64,000 nucleotides of DNA, taken from Micractinium sp. NFX-FRZ (Eukaryota; Chlorophyta; Trebouxiophyceae; Chlorellales; Chlorellaceae). Both the position numbers and the translations under genes were made by a program. The stretch spans positions 62,001 to 126,000 of the forward strand of contig JAPTJF010000035.1 in assembly GCA_029339195.1 (NCBI GenBank), in the 5' to 3' direction. Below are positions 1-10,356 of this stretch, one piece after another. The notes beneath the pieces were generated by a model. It was not told where the DNA came from, searched no databases, and was given only the letters and a program-made list of their open reading frames with translations. The first letter of the stretch is position 1; each line of letters starts with the position of its first letter.

Positions 1-112
1 AGCAGCCTGGCAGCGTTTTCGAAGGCAGCAGTGTGGGGACACAAATGCCAGGTCAACCATGCGTGACTGGCCCTTGGGAACCAGGCTAAGCGGGTGTGCA
101 TGGCCCACCCAC

Positions 113-903
113 CATAGGGGCGAACAGAATGGGGGAGGCTAGCCGCTGGCCTGCAGGGCAAGGGGAGGAGAGGTGCTGGGAGGACGAGGCAGCCTCTTGA
201 AACACACGGGGGCTTTCAGCACTGCGGCACCTGGCCCTCAGGCCCCCTTGTGACCTCAAACCAACCCCTACTGTATCCACCTGTCCACCGCACCCGCGCC
301 CGCCAATCACAACCCAACCTACCGGCAGATCTGCCCCACCCCTCCCCACCATATGCCTCTCCCAGCAGCTTGCTCTCCCACCCCCCTGCCTCGCTCAGCA
401 GCCGTGTACTCAGTTCAAACGCATGCACATCCACCGCCATTCAGAGCTCTCAGCCACGCACCGAGCAGCGTGGTGCTCGTGTCCACATTGCTGACGTCGA
501 CCAGCATGCGGGGCAGCAGGCGGAAGCGTTGCAGCGCTTCCTTGTTCTCACGCAGCGTCCACTCGTCGTCTGAACCACTGGCGTAGTAGCCATAGGCCTG
601 CCAGAGGGTGGGAGGCGAGATGTTGGTGCAATGGGCAAGGGAAGCAAGGCGGAACATTGAGCCGCCGTGTCGGGCGTTGAGGGCTGCTGCTGCTGCTGAC
701 CGGCCTGCCGCAAGATGCAGACGTCAGCCCTGCAGGCAGCGCACCTGCGGTGTGAGCAGGTGCTTTGCATCACCCTCTAGCTGGTCTAGGTTGCTGTACC
801 GCCTCTGCAGGCCCTCGCTGCTGGCGGCAGCGGCGGTGACATGCAGGCCGCGCCAGTGCGCGCTGGCGGAGCGGCGCGCCGCCAGCGCCACGGCCAGCAT
901 CAT
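113..903 (-). CDS. FMN-dependent (S)-2-hydroxy-acid oxidase (glycolate/lactate oxidase family), 5' part only
   Basis: Three minus-strand exons join in frame: 903-745, 597-462 and 150-113, giving the first 111 residues; the rest lies beyond the left edge. After an Arg/Ala-rich leader (starts [11 protein letters not shown]) come the family landmarks [37 protein letters not shown] and SPILFAPM, which are the N-terminal half of the TIM-barrel FMN fold. The first tyrosine pair contains the residue that binds the substrate carboxylate in spinach glycolate oxidase. Enzymes of this family oxidise glycolate or L-lactate with O2 or another acceptor. Plant glycolate oxidases act in peroxisomes, but the leader here looks more like a mitochondrial presequence. 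Splice sites: donors at 744 and 461, acceptors ending at 598 and 151, and a donor at 112. The start at 903 is the nearest ATG ahead of the conserved region; the frame stays open to about 1197, so a longer N-terminus is possible. The substrate cannot be told from this part. Confidence 0.85.
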
Positions 904-1358
904 ACCGGCTACTAGTGTCTGCCGCGATACGCCTGTGAGTGCGAGCAGGTCACAAGGCGGGCAGGCGCAGCGGGGCGAGCTGTATTTCGCCCGGAAGGCT
1001 CTGTCGCAAAGGAGCCCGGCTGCTCTGGGCTTCGCAGTGCAGGAGTAAGAGTGATGCAGCAGCTTGGATTTGAATCTGAGCACGGCGCCTAGCAGGGCAT
1101 GCCGTAATCCGCCGAGGGGGCGGGAGTCCTGCTGCCCATGCTGTCCTGCTGTGGCAGCGCGCTGTTGGGACGCCTGTGAAGCGGTTCCACACCCCAAACC
1201 AGCACTCCGTGCTTACAACTAACTGCAGAACTTGCATGGCAGGTTACATGAAAAAAGCAATTCATGGCGCTAGAGAACTGGGCAAAGCAAGGGGCTGTCG
1301 AGCCGAGGTCGACAGGCACCGCTCTGGCTTGGGTGCAGGGCAGGGCGGGGTGCAGCGC
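904..1358. other. Intergenic: oxidase promoter side and ankyrin-gene 3' flank
   Basis: This stretch lies upstream of the oxidase start and downstream of the ankyrin stop, both on the minus strand. The only signals I see are two TTACA pentamers (TGTAA on the minus strand) at 1213-1217 and 1244-1248, candidate poly(A) signals for the ankyrin gene. The open frames here lack family features or splice support. Confidence 0.5.
1244..1248 (-). terminator. TGTAA poly(A) signal candidate, ankyrin gene
   Basis: TGTAA on the minus strand 111 nt past the stop codon of the ankyrin gene; a second copy is at 1213-1217. TGTAA is the usual green-algal nuclear polyadenylation signal. The assignment is positional. 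Confidence 0.45.
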
Positions 1359-4151
1359 TCATGCCGGGTCAAGCGCCTCAAACACGCCTCTAAACAGCTT
1401 GGGCAGCACGTCAAAAGGCAGGTCAATGCAGGCGCAGCGGCAGGCGCGGCTCACGCACAGCACGGCGGTGCGCAGGCGCTGGCAGTCGGCCTGCAAGCCA
1501 GGCAGGCGTCAGCGCAGGGGGAGCGGGAGCACCGTCGACAGTTGGTGACATTGCAGCCAATGGCAGGGGGCAGTCTCAAAATGGGCATTGCCAGCACAAA
1601 AGCAATACGCGCTCAAGCACATAGGCCGCACCTGCGGCAGTCGCGCCACCAGGTGGGCGGCCTCGCGGGCCGAGCGCGCCAGCACGTCGGGCAGGGTGGC
1701 CGCCAGGCCAGGCACCTCTGCCGGCACCATCTGCCACTCCTCATCAGTCAGGGAGTAGTGGGCCACCAGAGCTGGGAACAGCGGGTCTATGTCTGCAAAG
1801 GGCCCAACACCGGGGGTGTAGTACAGGGCCTCCAGCATCTCTGCGGCCCGCCCGCCGCCCGTCTGCAGCAGCAGGCGCGCCGCCTGGGTGTGCCCGGACA
1901 TCAGGGCGAGGTTGATGGGCATCATGCCGCGGTAGTTGCGGGCGGCAGCTGCCTCAGCGGCAGAGGCTGGGTCGGAGGAGGCGATGAGGGCGCGGGTGAC
2001 CGCCAGGTGGTTGTGCTGCGCGCTGAAGTGCAGCGGGGTGCACATGAACTGGTCGCGCAGCGTGACGGCGCGGGGGCCCTCCACAGCCAGCAGCTGCAGC
2101 ACGATGCTCAAATCACCCAGCTCGGCTGCCGCGTGCAGGAGCGGGGTGCTGCCCGGGCGCGCGCCCGCCGCCAGCAGCATTGCTACCACGTCGGGGTGCT
2201 TGTGCTTCACTGCTGCCTCGAGAGCGGAGAAGCCATAGTCGGAGCGTTGGTCCAAGGGGCAGCCCCCCGCTAGGAGTAGCGACACGATGCCGGCGTTGCC
2301 AACCTGCGTGTGTTGGAATGAAGCTTCATAAGGGGCAGCGAAGAGGGGGCAGTGGATGGCACCGAGGGCAGTAGCCAGCTGGTGCTGAAGGTGAGGGGGC
2401 ACTGATATGCTGTTGCTGCCAGGCTCGAGGTCTGGCAGGCTGCCTGAGGCACCTGCCCAAGAAAGGCACAATGTCTTGCCTGGGTGCCCCAGCCGCACCT
2501 GAGATGCAAACATGAGGGGAGTCTGCCCCTTGCGGTTGCTCCACACGCCCGCCCCCCCGCCCGCCGCCAGCAGCTGCCGCGCCGCCTCGTGCGCGGCAGG
2601 GCTGTCGCTGCCACTGATCAGGAAGAGGGCGGAGCACCCCTCGTCTGGATCCCGGGCGGTTGCATCAGCGCCGTGGCGCAGGAGCAGCGGCACGAGCTCG
2701 GGGTGGAAGTTGGCCGCCAGCAGGAGGGCCGTGTTCCCTTTTGCGTCGCGTGCATTGATCGTGGCTGGCACTCCTGCTCTCTCAAGCAGCTCCTCCATCA
2801 GCACACCAGTGCCGGCAGAGAGGATGAGGGGGGTGCTCCCACCGTGGGTTGCCACGTCAACCGCCGCCCCCGCTTGCAGCAGCAGCTGGCCCATTGCGCG
2901 GTCGCCCTGCTGCAGCGCGCACAGCAGCGGAGTGAACCCCCGGCCGTCGGTCACGTCCACCGCTGCGCCGCGGTCCAGCAGGGTCTGTACCACTGCTAGG
3001 TTGCCCTCGCTGGCTGCCACCATGAGGGGCGTGCGCTGCTGCTGGTTGGCTGCCTCGAGTGCAGCACCTGCCGCGACCAGCACAGCCGCCGCCTCGGCTG
3101 CCGCCTCCTGCTCCCCCTCGCCTGCTGCCATTGCAAGGTAATGCAGTGGCGTCCAGAGAAGCACGTCGGGCGCATTGGGGTCGGCGCCCCGCTCGAGCAG
3201 GGCGGGCAGGAGCTCGAAGCACTTGTGCTCCGCTGCCTGCAGCAGGGGGGTCACCCCCTCTGCATCCGCTGCCACCACGGAGGCACCCGCGGCCATCAGG
3301 AGACGGGCGGCTGCAGCTTGCCTGAACCTCAGGGCAAAGTGCAGCGGTGCAGCCCCTGCTCAGGAGTGAGAAGGAGTGGGAAGGATAAGGAGCGAGAGGG
3401 AGGGAAGCGCGAGTCAAGCCGTGCCGCAGGAGCACACACGGACGCGGGAGGGAGGGGTGTCCAGGGCGGTATCATGGTCGTGTCGGGCCTGCTGTGGTCA
3501 TGCTGCTGCTGCTGCAGCGGCAGGCGGTGCGCTCATGGGGGCCCACCGCAATTTTCTGCAAGGATCCGCCAGGACCTCAGGGGCTGCAAGCGGGCACATG
3601 TTGGCTCCCCTCCCGCCCCTCCCACCTCCTGTTGTCGTGGCCTCCACTGGTGCGCCACATAAGAGCAGCTCCCGCAGGATCGCCAGGTGGCCGCCCTGGG
3701 CAGCAAAGTGGATGGGCTGCTGCCCCGTCTCGTTGGCGGCGGTGGGCGAGGCGCCTGCCGCCAGCAGCGCAGCGGCGCTGGGCAAGTCGCCCAAGCCGCA
3801 GCACAGGAACAGCGGGTAGCGGCCGCCCTCTGCTTCCAGGTTTGGGTCGGCGCCTGCTGCCAGGAGCACGGGGATCAGCTGGCTGTGCTGCTGGCCGGCG
3901 CCCAGCAGCAGCGCAGTGCTGCCATCCACGGCCCTGGCGTTCACCGCTGCCCCTGCCTGCAGCAGGAGCTGCGCCACCTCGGAGTGCCCCCCAAAAGCGG
4001 CGGCCATGAGGGTGGTGCGGCCGTGGCTGTCGCGCGCCGTCGGGCGGGCTCCACGCGCAAGCAGCTGCTGCACGTTTGCCGCCAGGCCCAGGGCCGCAGC
4101 AGACAGCAGCTGCTGGTCGAGCGGGCGGGGGGGCAGCAGCGGCGCGCTCAT
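1359..4151 (-). CDS. Ankyrin-repeat protein, 728 aa
   Basis: Four exons (4151-3626, 3355-2499, 2303-1632, 1490-1359) join in frame into 728 residues. Most of the protein is ankyrin repeats of about 33 residues, with repeated patterns such as G-x-TPL-x-xAA-x-x-G and LL-x-xGA. The run is visible from residue ~15 to ~590, followed by an acidic/aromatic tail and a Cys/Arg-rich C-terminus in the last exon (CVSRACRCACIDLPF). I see no signal peptide, membrane span or second catalytic domain. Ankyrin arrays bind other proteins; the partner cannot be inferred. The start is the ATG at 4151 (MSAPLLPPRP); the frame is open further upstream to 4304 without ankyrin character. Intron 2 (2498-2304) is 195 nt, a multiple of three, and has no stop, so its retention would add 65 residues. 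All splice sites are GT-AG and each phase matches. The product class is secure; the function is unknown. Confidence 0.85.
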
Positions 4152-4739
4152 GGCGGCGGCGGGGTAGGCGCTGTGGACGGGCGGCGGCCGTGGGCGGGGT
4201 GGGGCCGGCAGCTTTGGACGAGCAAGGCTGCCTGTGGGCAACGTGGGCCTGGCGCAATGGTTGGCACGCTGGGATTCGACGGTGGCGCAGTCTAGCCGCT
4301 CCAAGGAGCCTGGAAGCAGCTGGGTGGGTGCCTGCAGGAGCCTCCTAGGTCGCTGTTTGGAGGCGGTCTAGCGTAGGCTGAACCCTTCTGTATCCTACGA
4401 TTGTGGCGCTCAGCTGGTGGGAGAAGGATACGGTGCCGGATCAGGGGCCGACGCGAGGCTTCTGTGCTGGCCACGCTGCGGCAGGCCAGCGGCAGCGGCG
4501 CTGTGCAAGTTGCCCCAGCTGGGCCGTCCTATTCCCCAAAACATCTGTATCGTCTGTTATCCTAGTTCCCCAGCAGATTGCAGATGTGGTCAGGAGGTAC
4601 ACGTTTGAACACGGGTTCGGCAGCATCATGCAGGGTCCTCTGGCCGCCTGGGCGCTACGGCAAGCAGAAGCAGTAGCATGAAGAGTAGCAGGGACTCGCT
4701 GAGGCAGGCACAGGCATTGAGAGCGGCGGGCACAATATA
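4152..4739. other. Intergenic between F-box/LRR stop and ankyrin start
   Basis: About 590 nt holding the promoter side of the ankyrin gene and the 3' flank of the next minus-strand gene. I see no RNA gene, repeat or convincing reading frame in it. Confidence 0.4.
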
Positions 4740-6498
4740 TCATGCGCGAGGTACGGCCTCTGATAGAATGCTGGAGACGGAGGTCGGGCTCCACTCGTTG
4801 CGCACCCGCCGCAGCCGCAGCCCCGGGCGGCGGCGGCGCAGCGCCAGCAGTGGTTCAGCCATGCCCGCGGGGCAGCTGGAGTCAAGGGAGGCAACGCCCA
4901 GGCAGCGCAGGGGCGGGTGCATGGCTGCTAGCTCCCAGAAGCCGTGCCAGTCGCGCTCGGGGCCTCCCAGGCTGGCGGCCGCATGGGGGGCGCCGATGGA
5001 GCAGAGGTACTGCAGCTGTGGGGCGCAGCGCAGCGTGCCGGCACCCGCCTGTAGGAACAGCGCCGGCAGGCTGAGCCATTTGATGGACTGGAGCCAGGGT
5101 CCGGGTGGGAGGGAGAAGTCTGTGGCACGGCGGGTGACGACGTCGATGAGCAGCCGCTGCAGGCGGGGCAGCTGGGCCAGCGCCGGTGGGAAGCGTAGCA
5201 TTGTGGGGTCCCGGTTCATGAGCACCGCCAGGTCTGGCTTGTGCCGCAGGCAGAGGGTGGAGGAGTCGTGGAGGCACAGCGTGGTGAGGCCGCTCAGGCG
5301 GGGCAGGCAGGCCTCCAGCTTGGAGGCGCTGAAGGAGTCGCACACGATGACCAGCCGCTCGAGCTGCGGTGCAAACGAGGGGCTGGGGTGCAGGTGGCCG
5401 CACTGCCCTACTGCCAGCTGGCGCAGCGCAGGCAGGCCGGAGAGCAGGGCGAGGCTGCCTGGCTCGCAGGTGCCGCTGAGCTGCAGCCTGGTGAGGGCAC
5501 TGAGTGCCGGGGGCTGCAGGGAGGAAGGGGTGAGAAAGGGAGGAAGGAGGGAGGGATGGTGGTCAGCGGCGGCACGGGTAAAAGCAGGTGGGGCGATGCA
5601 GGGCTGTGCTCACTGTGAGCGCTGAGGGGCCGAGCGGTGCATGCTGATGCCAGCACCATGCAACGCGGCCCCAGAGACCCTCGGACTCCCCATGCCCAGC
5701 ACCCTGCTGTTGCGCTCACCTGCTCGGGCAGCGGCGTGGTGTTTTGGTCGCCCGCCAGGCGCACCGGGCTGCCTTCCAGGGCGGCATCTGTGAGGGCCGT
5801 CAGGCGGCACAGAGCCCCCTCTGGCAGCAGCAGCTCCTGCCCGGGGCAGCGCAGCTCCAGCCGCCGCAGGCTGGTGAGTGCTGGAAGCCAGTCGGTGCTG
5901 CCCAGCGGCTGGCTGCTCTTCACTCTCAGCTGCTCCAGCTTGCCCGCCGATGCGCAGGCTGCCAGGCAGCCCTGCACCAGGGCTGCCAGCTGTGCAGAGG
6001 CCCCCGCTGGCGTCTGCGTGCTGCGGAAGGGCAGCTGCAGCTCTAGGCTGCGCACATGTGCCGCATGCGCCTCCAGGAAGCGCAGCAGTGATGAGGCGCG
6101 TTGGAGGGGGCAGGCCTGGGAACGAGCCTTCCAATGGGTCACGGCAGCAACGCTGCGCAGGAGCTCTGGTGACAGGCACAGCTGGCGCAGCCGCCGGTTG
6201 ACCAGAGAGACGTGTGTGAAACTGCAGAGAACGACAGCCAGGCATGGATTGTGGTTCAACAAGCGAGTAGGGAGGGGTGGGGAACTTGTGCAGCAGGGGC
6301 AGGCGGGGGTGCCCGGCAAACCTCACATTTTGCACGCACTCACTACACTCACGCCCTGAGAACACAGGCCGGTGCCGTCAGCATCTGTGCTGCGGTGAGG
6401 CGCCAGCGCTTCCAGCCTCCAATACCCACTCACCGTTCTTCCTGACTCAGCAGAGCGAGGCAGCGGATGATTAGGTCGTCTGGCAAGTCCGCCAACAT
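4740..6498 (-). CDS. F-box / leucine-rich-repeat protein, 446 aa
   Basis: Three exons (6498-6434, 6221-5720, 5513-4740) give 446 residues in one frame. The N-terminus is an F-box: LADLPDDLIIRCLALL, then FTHVSLVNRRLRQLCL across the first splice. The rest is a leucine-rich-repeat solenoid with segments such as SLRRLELRCPGQELLL, LPALRQLAVGQCGHL and LPRLQRLLIDVV. Known F-box/LRR proteins bind SKP1 of SCF ubiquitin ligases through the F-box and substrates through the repeats, so a substrate-receptor role is inferred. Such proteins are an expanded family in chlorophytes; a second member lies at 32.9-35.1 kb. Donors GTGAGT (6433) and GTGAGC (5719) and CAG acceptors support the model. The start codon at 6498 sits directly before the F-box. 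Substrate unknown. Confidence 0.85.
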
Positions 6499-7797
6499 GG
6501 CGCGCTGCGGGGCGTAGGAGGCGTAGACTTTCGTGAGTGCGGTTCGATTTAGAAAACGACGTGTAAATACGTCTCAAAACACTTGGGGCAAGGGAGAGGG
6601 GCGTAGACGCTACATTTCTACAGAGCGGCAGACGTGCTGTGCTATGCTGAGGCGGGGGCGGCAGGGGAGCGGCGGCAGGCCAGGGAGGCCGCAGCCAACG
6701 AATGTGTCCTCTGCCGACAATGTGTCACCTGCCGCCTATCTCACCTTCACCATCCGGTTCGAGATGAAATAATCACCATGGAGAGATTGCAACCATGGGA
6801 TGTAAGGACAGCTCTCACGAGCTGTCTTCTGTGCGCTCCTGGTGGGCCCATCTCTGGGCGGGCTGGGCGGGCTGGGTGGGCCCATCTCTGGTGAGACCGT
6901 ACGGCCGGGCGTTGGCACTGCTGCTGCCACCTGCCGAAAACATGTTCTTCTCTCTGCTCGCTGGCAGCTTGCCAAGAAGGCCAAACCCTCGCGTGACCCG
7001 CATTGTCGGCTGCGGGGCGGCCTGGTGGTGGGTGCAGAAAGAAGTGTGTGCCACATGTGACGCAGGCCGATTTATGCTATGATGCTCGCTGGCTGGCGGG
7101 TGCATACGCAGTGGTTTGTGCCGCAGAATGCTGTGAAATACAGCACACGTTGCATGAGTTTTAGAATGAGCGGTTGTGATGCAAGCTGGGGTGGCAACTG
7201 TTTCAATGGGAGCGGATCAAAATACCAGGCAGTGTAAAAATCTGTGAAGAAGATGGAGCTGCGTTTAATAAGCACCTGTTGAATTGTTTTGCAGCTACAT
7301 CCAGCGGGCTCCGCAAGCCTCCATGGTGCAGGTCGGTTCAACAGGCGTCTTGCCTGCATGTGTCATGCAAGCTGTTTGGGCGTGCTGCTTACACTCATCA
7401 GCCGATTGCACATATGTGGCTGAGCAAGTAGCAGGTTGAAGCGTCAGTACCTCTTGGCAATCACCCCGGCAGGTGAAGGCTTGGCCGAGAGGCGCACTGG
7501 TTTGTGAACATATCCGATGAGTGCCCAACCTTCATTAACACTAGGCATGCGTTTGATGGGGAACTTTTTATGCAGGCTGCAACAGACACATGGGCTGACC
7601 TTTGCCTCGCTGCATGCCTTCATGACATGAGCCGCTGCCGGCTTGGCGTCGCTGCCCCCCATGCATGGCCCCCTATCCTCTCATCCCCAGTGTCATTCCT
7701 GTCGCCTTCTCCTCCGCAAGGAACATCGTGTTTATATTTGATCGTTCGCTGCTGTTTCCTGAATCCAGTGCCCACAGAAACCGCAACAGGCAGAGCC
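6499..7797. promoter_or_regulatory. Divergent promoter region, F-box gene (-) / lumazine synthase (+)
   Basis: About 1.3 kb separates the two divergent start codons. It is less GC-rich than its surroundings around 7060-7450. A small direct repeat (GTGGGCCCATCTCTGG at 6841-6856 and 6876-6891, spacing 35) is the only structured element I noticed. The reading frame of the lumazine synthase start is open upstream to an ATG at 7504, but that segment has no conserved character and is taken as 5' UTR. Confidence 0.4.
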
Positions 7798-9639
7798 ATG
7801 TCTTGCACCACTGTGGCCGTGGCCCAGCAGGCGCCTTGCGCTTCGGCGCAGCGCTCTCAGAGCCGCCAGGCAGCAGCAGCCGCCCGCATCTGCCGCATCG
7901 CAGCAGGTAGGTGCCTCTGACAACACTGCAGGCCGGGCTTATGTCAATGCCCGCTCCTCCGCTCTCATCCCGGCCTCCCAAAGACGTTGAGGACCCCAAG
8001 GGTGCATGCCGTATCCCGATCCTCGCCGCCGACACCCTGCGCTGCAGCCCCCGCGCGGCGGCAACAGACGGCGGCGGCGGCGGCGCCCCGGCGCGGCCGC
8101 ACCCCCGCTTCGGTGCGTGCGGCTGCTGGCGAGGCTTTTGAGGGCAGCCTGATCGGCACAGGCATGAAGTTTGGCGTGGTGGTGGGTCGCTTCAACGACC
8201 TGGTGACCAAGCTGCTGCTGGACGGAGCCATGGGCGCGTTCCAGCGCCACGGCGTGCCCGCCGCTGACGTCGACGTAAGCCCACGCTTTTTTCCCGCATC
8301 CAGCGCGGCACCCTCCTCCTGATCATCGCCTTGCAAGGAGGGCTGGCGCGTGCTTGCCTGGAAGTAGCACCGGTGGGATGCATGCAGGAGAACGGGGATG
8401 GGCATGCACGGCAGTTGCTTCCAGCGGGGTCCCGGAGCGGTCTCTGTACAGTAGAGGGGGCAGTCCTGGCGGCATGCATGCTCACGGGCTGCACCGCCTC
8501 CTGCCGCTGCCCTGCGCAGGTGGCGTGGGTGCCCGGCTGCTTTGAGCTGCCGGTGGTGGCCAAGGCCATGGCCAAGAGCGGCAAGTACGACGCGGTGGTC
8601 TGCATAGGCGTGGTGGTGAGTTCGGGGTTTGTGTGCAATACAGGGGGGCGTATCGTGCCGGGCGTGGGCCCCCAGGCGGGGGGGATTGAGCGAGGGGGCG
8701 CCAACAGGCGGGGCACTGCCAAGAGGTTGCCATGCTGGGTTCATTGCTGGGTGCATGCGCGACGCATCCGCCGCGTGTACCCTCCTGTGCCCTCTCACGC
8801 CTGCTCGGCCTTGCCAAGTGCACACCACCACAGCGCGCCTCCCTGCCAGCTGCAGCACTGCGGCAAACAACTTGAGCGAGCCGCGGTGAGCCGCCGCTGT
8901 GCATCATCATGACTCGCCCTGCTGTGCCCTCTGCTCGTGCCACCCCTGCAGGTGCGCGGCGCCACCGCGCACTACGACGCGGTTGTGGGCGGCGCCACTT
9001 CTGGCGTGCTCAACGCCTCCACCGACTCTGGCGTGCCCGTCATCTTTGGCGTGCTCACCTGCGACACAATGGAGCAGGTGGGCGCCTGGCAGCCCTGCAT
9101 GCTTGTCAGGTGTCTGTGTTGTAATGGTGGGAGGGGAGCAGGCGTCTTTGGCGGTGCTCACCTGCGACGCAAATCGGGCAGGTGGGCGCCTGGCAGCCCT
9201 GGCTGTTCATAGTGTTGGGTGTGTTTGTTGCGAGGGTGGTAGGGGAGCAGGGCGGCTGTCGTGGGTGGGTGTCGGACACCCCTGGCTGCGTGAAGCCTCT
9301 GTTTGAGATGGGAGGAGGTGTGTGTGTTGAGATGGGAGCAGAGCGCACATCATCCTTGGCATGCTGACTCGCAACACAACAGTGGGGCAAATGGGCGCTG
9401 GGAAGGCTATGAAGCCATGCCGTAAGATGAAGCTTTGGCCACCGCAGCCTCTCTCCTGAGTTTGCCCCCAGCTGCCCTACCACCCACCACCTCCCAGCTC
9501 CCCCCATGCCCCGCAGGCCTTGGACCGCGCGGGCGGCAAGGTGGGCAACAAGGGCGGCGAGGCGGCGGTGACGGCGGTGGAGATGGGCAGCCTCATGCGC
9601 CAGCTGCGCGAGGGCGGCATGGCGGCGCAGCCCTGGTAG
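7798..9639 (+). CDS. LS: 6,7-dimethyl-8-ribityllumazine synthase, plastid precursor, 226 aa
   Basis: Five exons (7798-7906, 8048-8274, 8520-8615, 8952-9077, 9517-9639) encode 226 residues. The enzyme condenses 5-amino-6-ribitylamino-uracil with 3,4-dihydroxy-2-butanone 4-phosphate, the penultimate step of riboflavin synthesis, located in the plastid in plants and algae. Residues 1-60 form an Ala/Arg/Gln-rich transit peptide. The mature part shows the family signatures in order: [48 protein letters not shown] with the catalytic His (residue ~151), [18 protein letters not shown] with the phosphate-binding Arg, and [12 protein letters not shown]. The length fits one lumazine synthase domain plus transit peptide. 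The ATG at 7798 is chosen because it gives a normal transit peptide. The intron after exon 4 carries decayed copies of the exon 4 edge (see repeats). The gene is convergent with the DUF2045-like gene. Confidence 0.95.
8424..8463 (+). repeat. Short dispersed repeat, copy 1 (inside lumazine synthase intron 2)
   Basis: About 40 nt nearly identical to 59385-59424 (core CTCTGTACAGTAGAGGGGGC plus the preceding GCGGGGTCCCGGAGC). The two copies are 51 kb apart on the same strand, one intronic and one beside transposon remains, so a small mobile or dispersed element is plausible. Confidence 0.55.
9043..9408 (+). repeat. Decaying copies of the exon 4 / donor edge of lumazine synthase
   Basis: The end of exon 4 with its donor and the first intron bases (9043-9097, from TCTTTGGC to GGCAGCCCTG) recurs at 9145-9201 with few changes, offset 102 nt, and again in weak form at 9351-9408. 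Both downstream copies are intronic. The first repeat keeps a GCAGGTGGGC donor-like site. Confidence 0.75.
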
Positions 9640-10356
9640 AGGCAGATGACTCACTACTGCAGCCTGGGCAGCCGCCAGGCAGCTGCACAGGGCAGGCAAG
9701 GCGCTGCGACCCTGGTAACCGATTGACCAAGAAGCAAGCTGGCAGGCAGGCCGGCAGGCTGAGAAGCACTGAGAAAGTTGAGGGAGGCGGAGCCAAGGGC
9801 TGGCCTGCTGCCGGCGGACGCGCCATGCAGCTGGCCTGTGCCCTGGCCCTGCTTCTTCAACGCGCCCGTGTGACTGATAGCTTCACCCTTTTTGCAGCCG
9901 GGTTCTTACTGGTTGTAAGGCCAAAGGAAACAATGGGGGCACGAGAGGGAGCGCGGAGCAGAGCAGGAGCAGGAACACACATGTACAGGGCAGGCACAGG
10001 CTGGGTGGTACAAACTGTGGGGCACACAGAGCTCACTCGAGCGAGTGGCGTAGAGGATGCATGCCATTTGGGTATGAGGAGTACAGGGGCAGGAGCACAG
10101 GGCACAAGGAGGGCAGGGGGCCGGAGCTTCGGATGGGACAGCTGGGCACAGGCGGCTGTCTTGCAGCTCAACAACACGGCCTGGCCAGCAGGCCCGCGTC
10201 ATGCAATCGAAGAAGTGCCTGGCTGGAGGGGCACAGAACAAGGCAGGCTTGCAGGCGGCAGCTGCAGCGCAGGCTTCTAGGGCCAGCGCCAGATCACTGC
10301 AGGGCCTCCAGGATCGCTGCTGGTGGTACACAGCACGGGCTCACAGCACAGCACCT
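9640..10356. other. Convergent 3' flanks of lumazine synthase and DUF2045-like gene
   Basis: Tail-to-tail region of about 720 nt. TGTAA at 9914-9918 is a candidate poly(A) signal for lumazine synthase, 275 nt past its stop. Nothing else recognisable. Confidence 0.4.
9914..9918 (+). terminator. TGTAA poly(A) signal candidate, lumazine synthase
   Basis: First TGTAA downstream of the lumazine synthase stop codon. The assignment is by position and the known green-algal signal only. Confidence 0.4.

Noticed and set aside
1176..2273. 365-codon plus-strand frame
   Set aside because: It is the antisense shadow of the ankyrin exons, rich in Gln/Arg/His from GC-rich codons, with no family motif or splice support.
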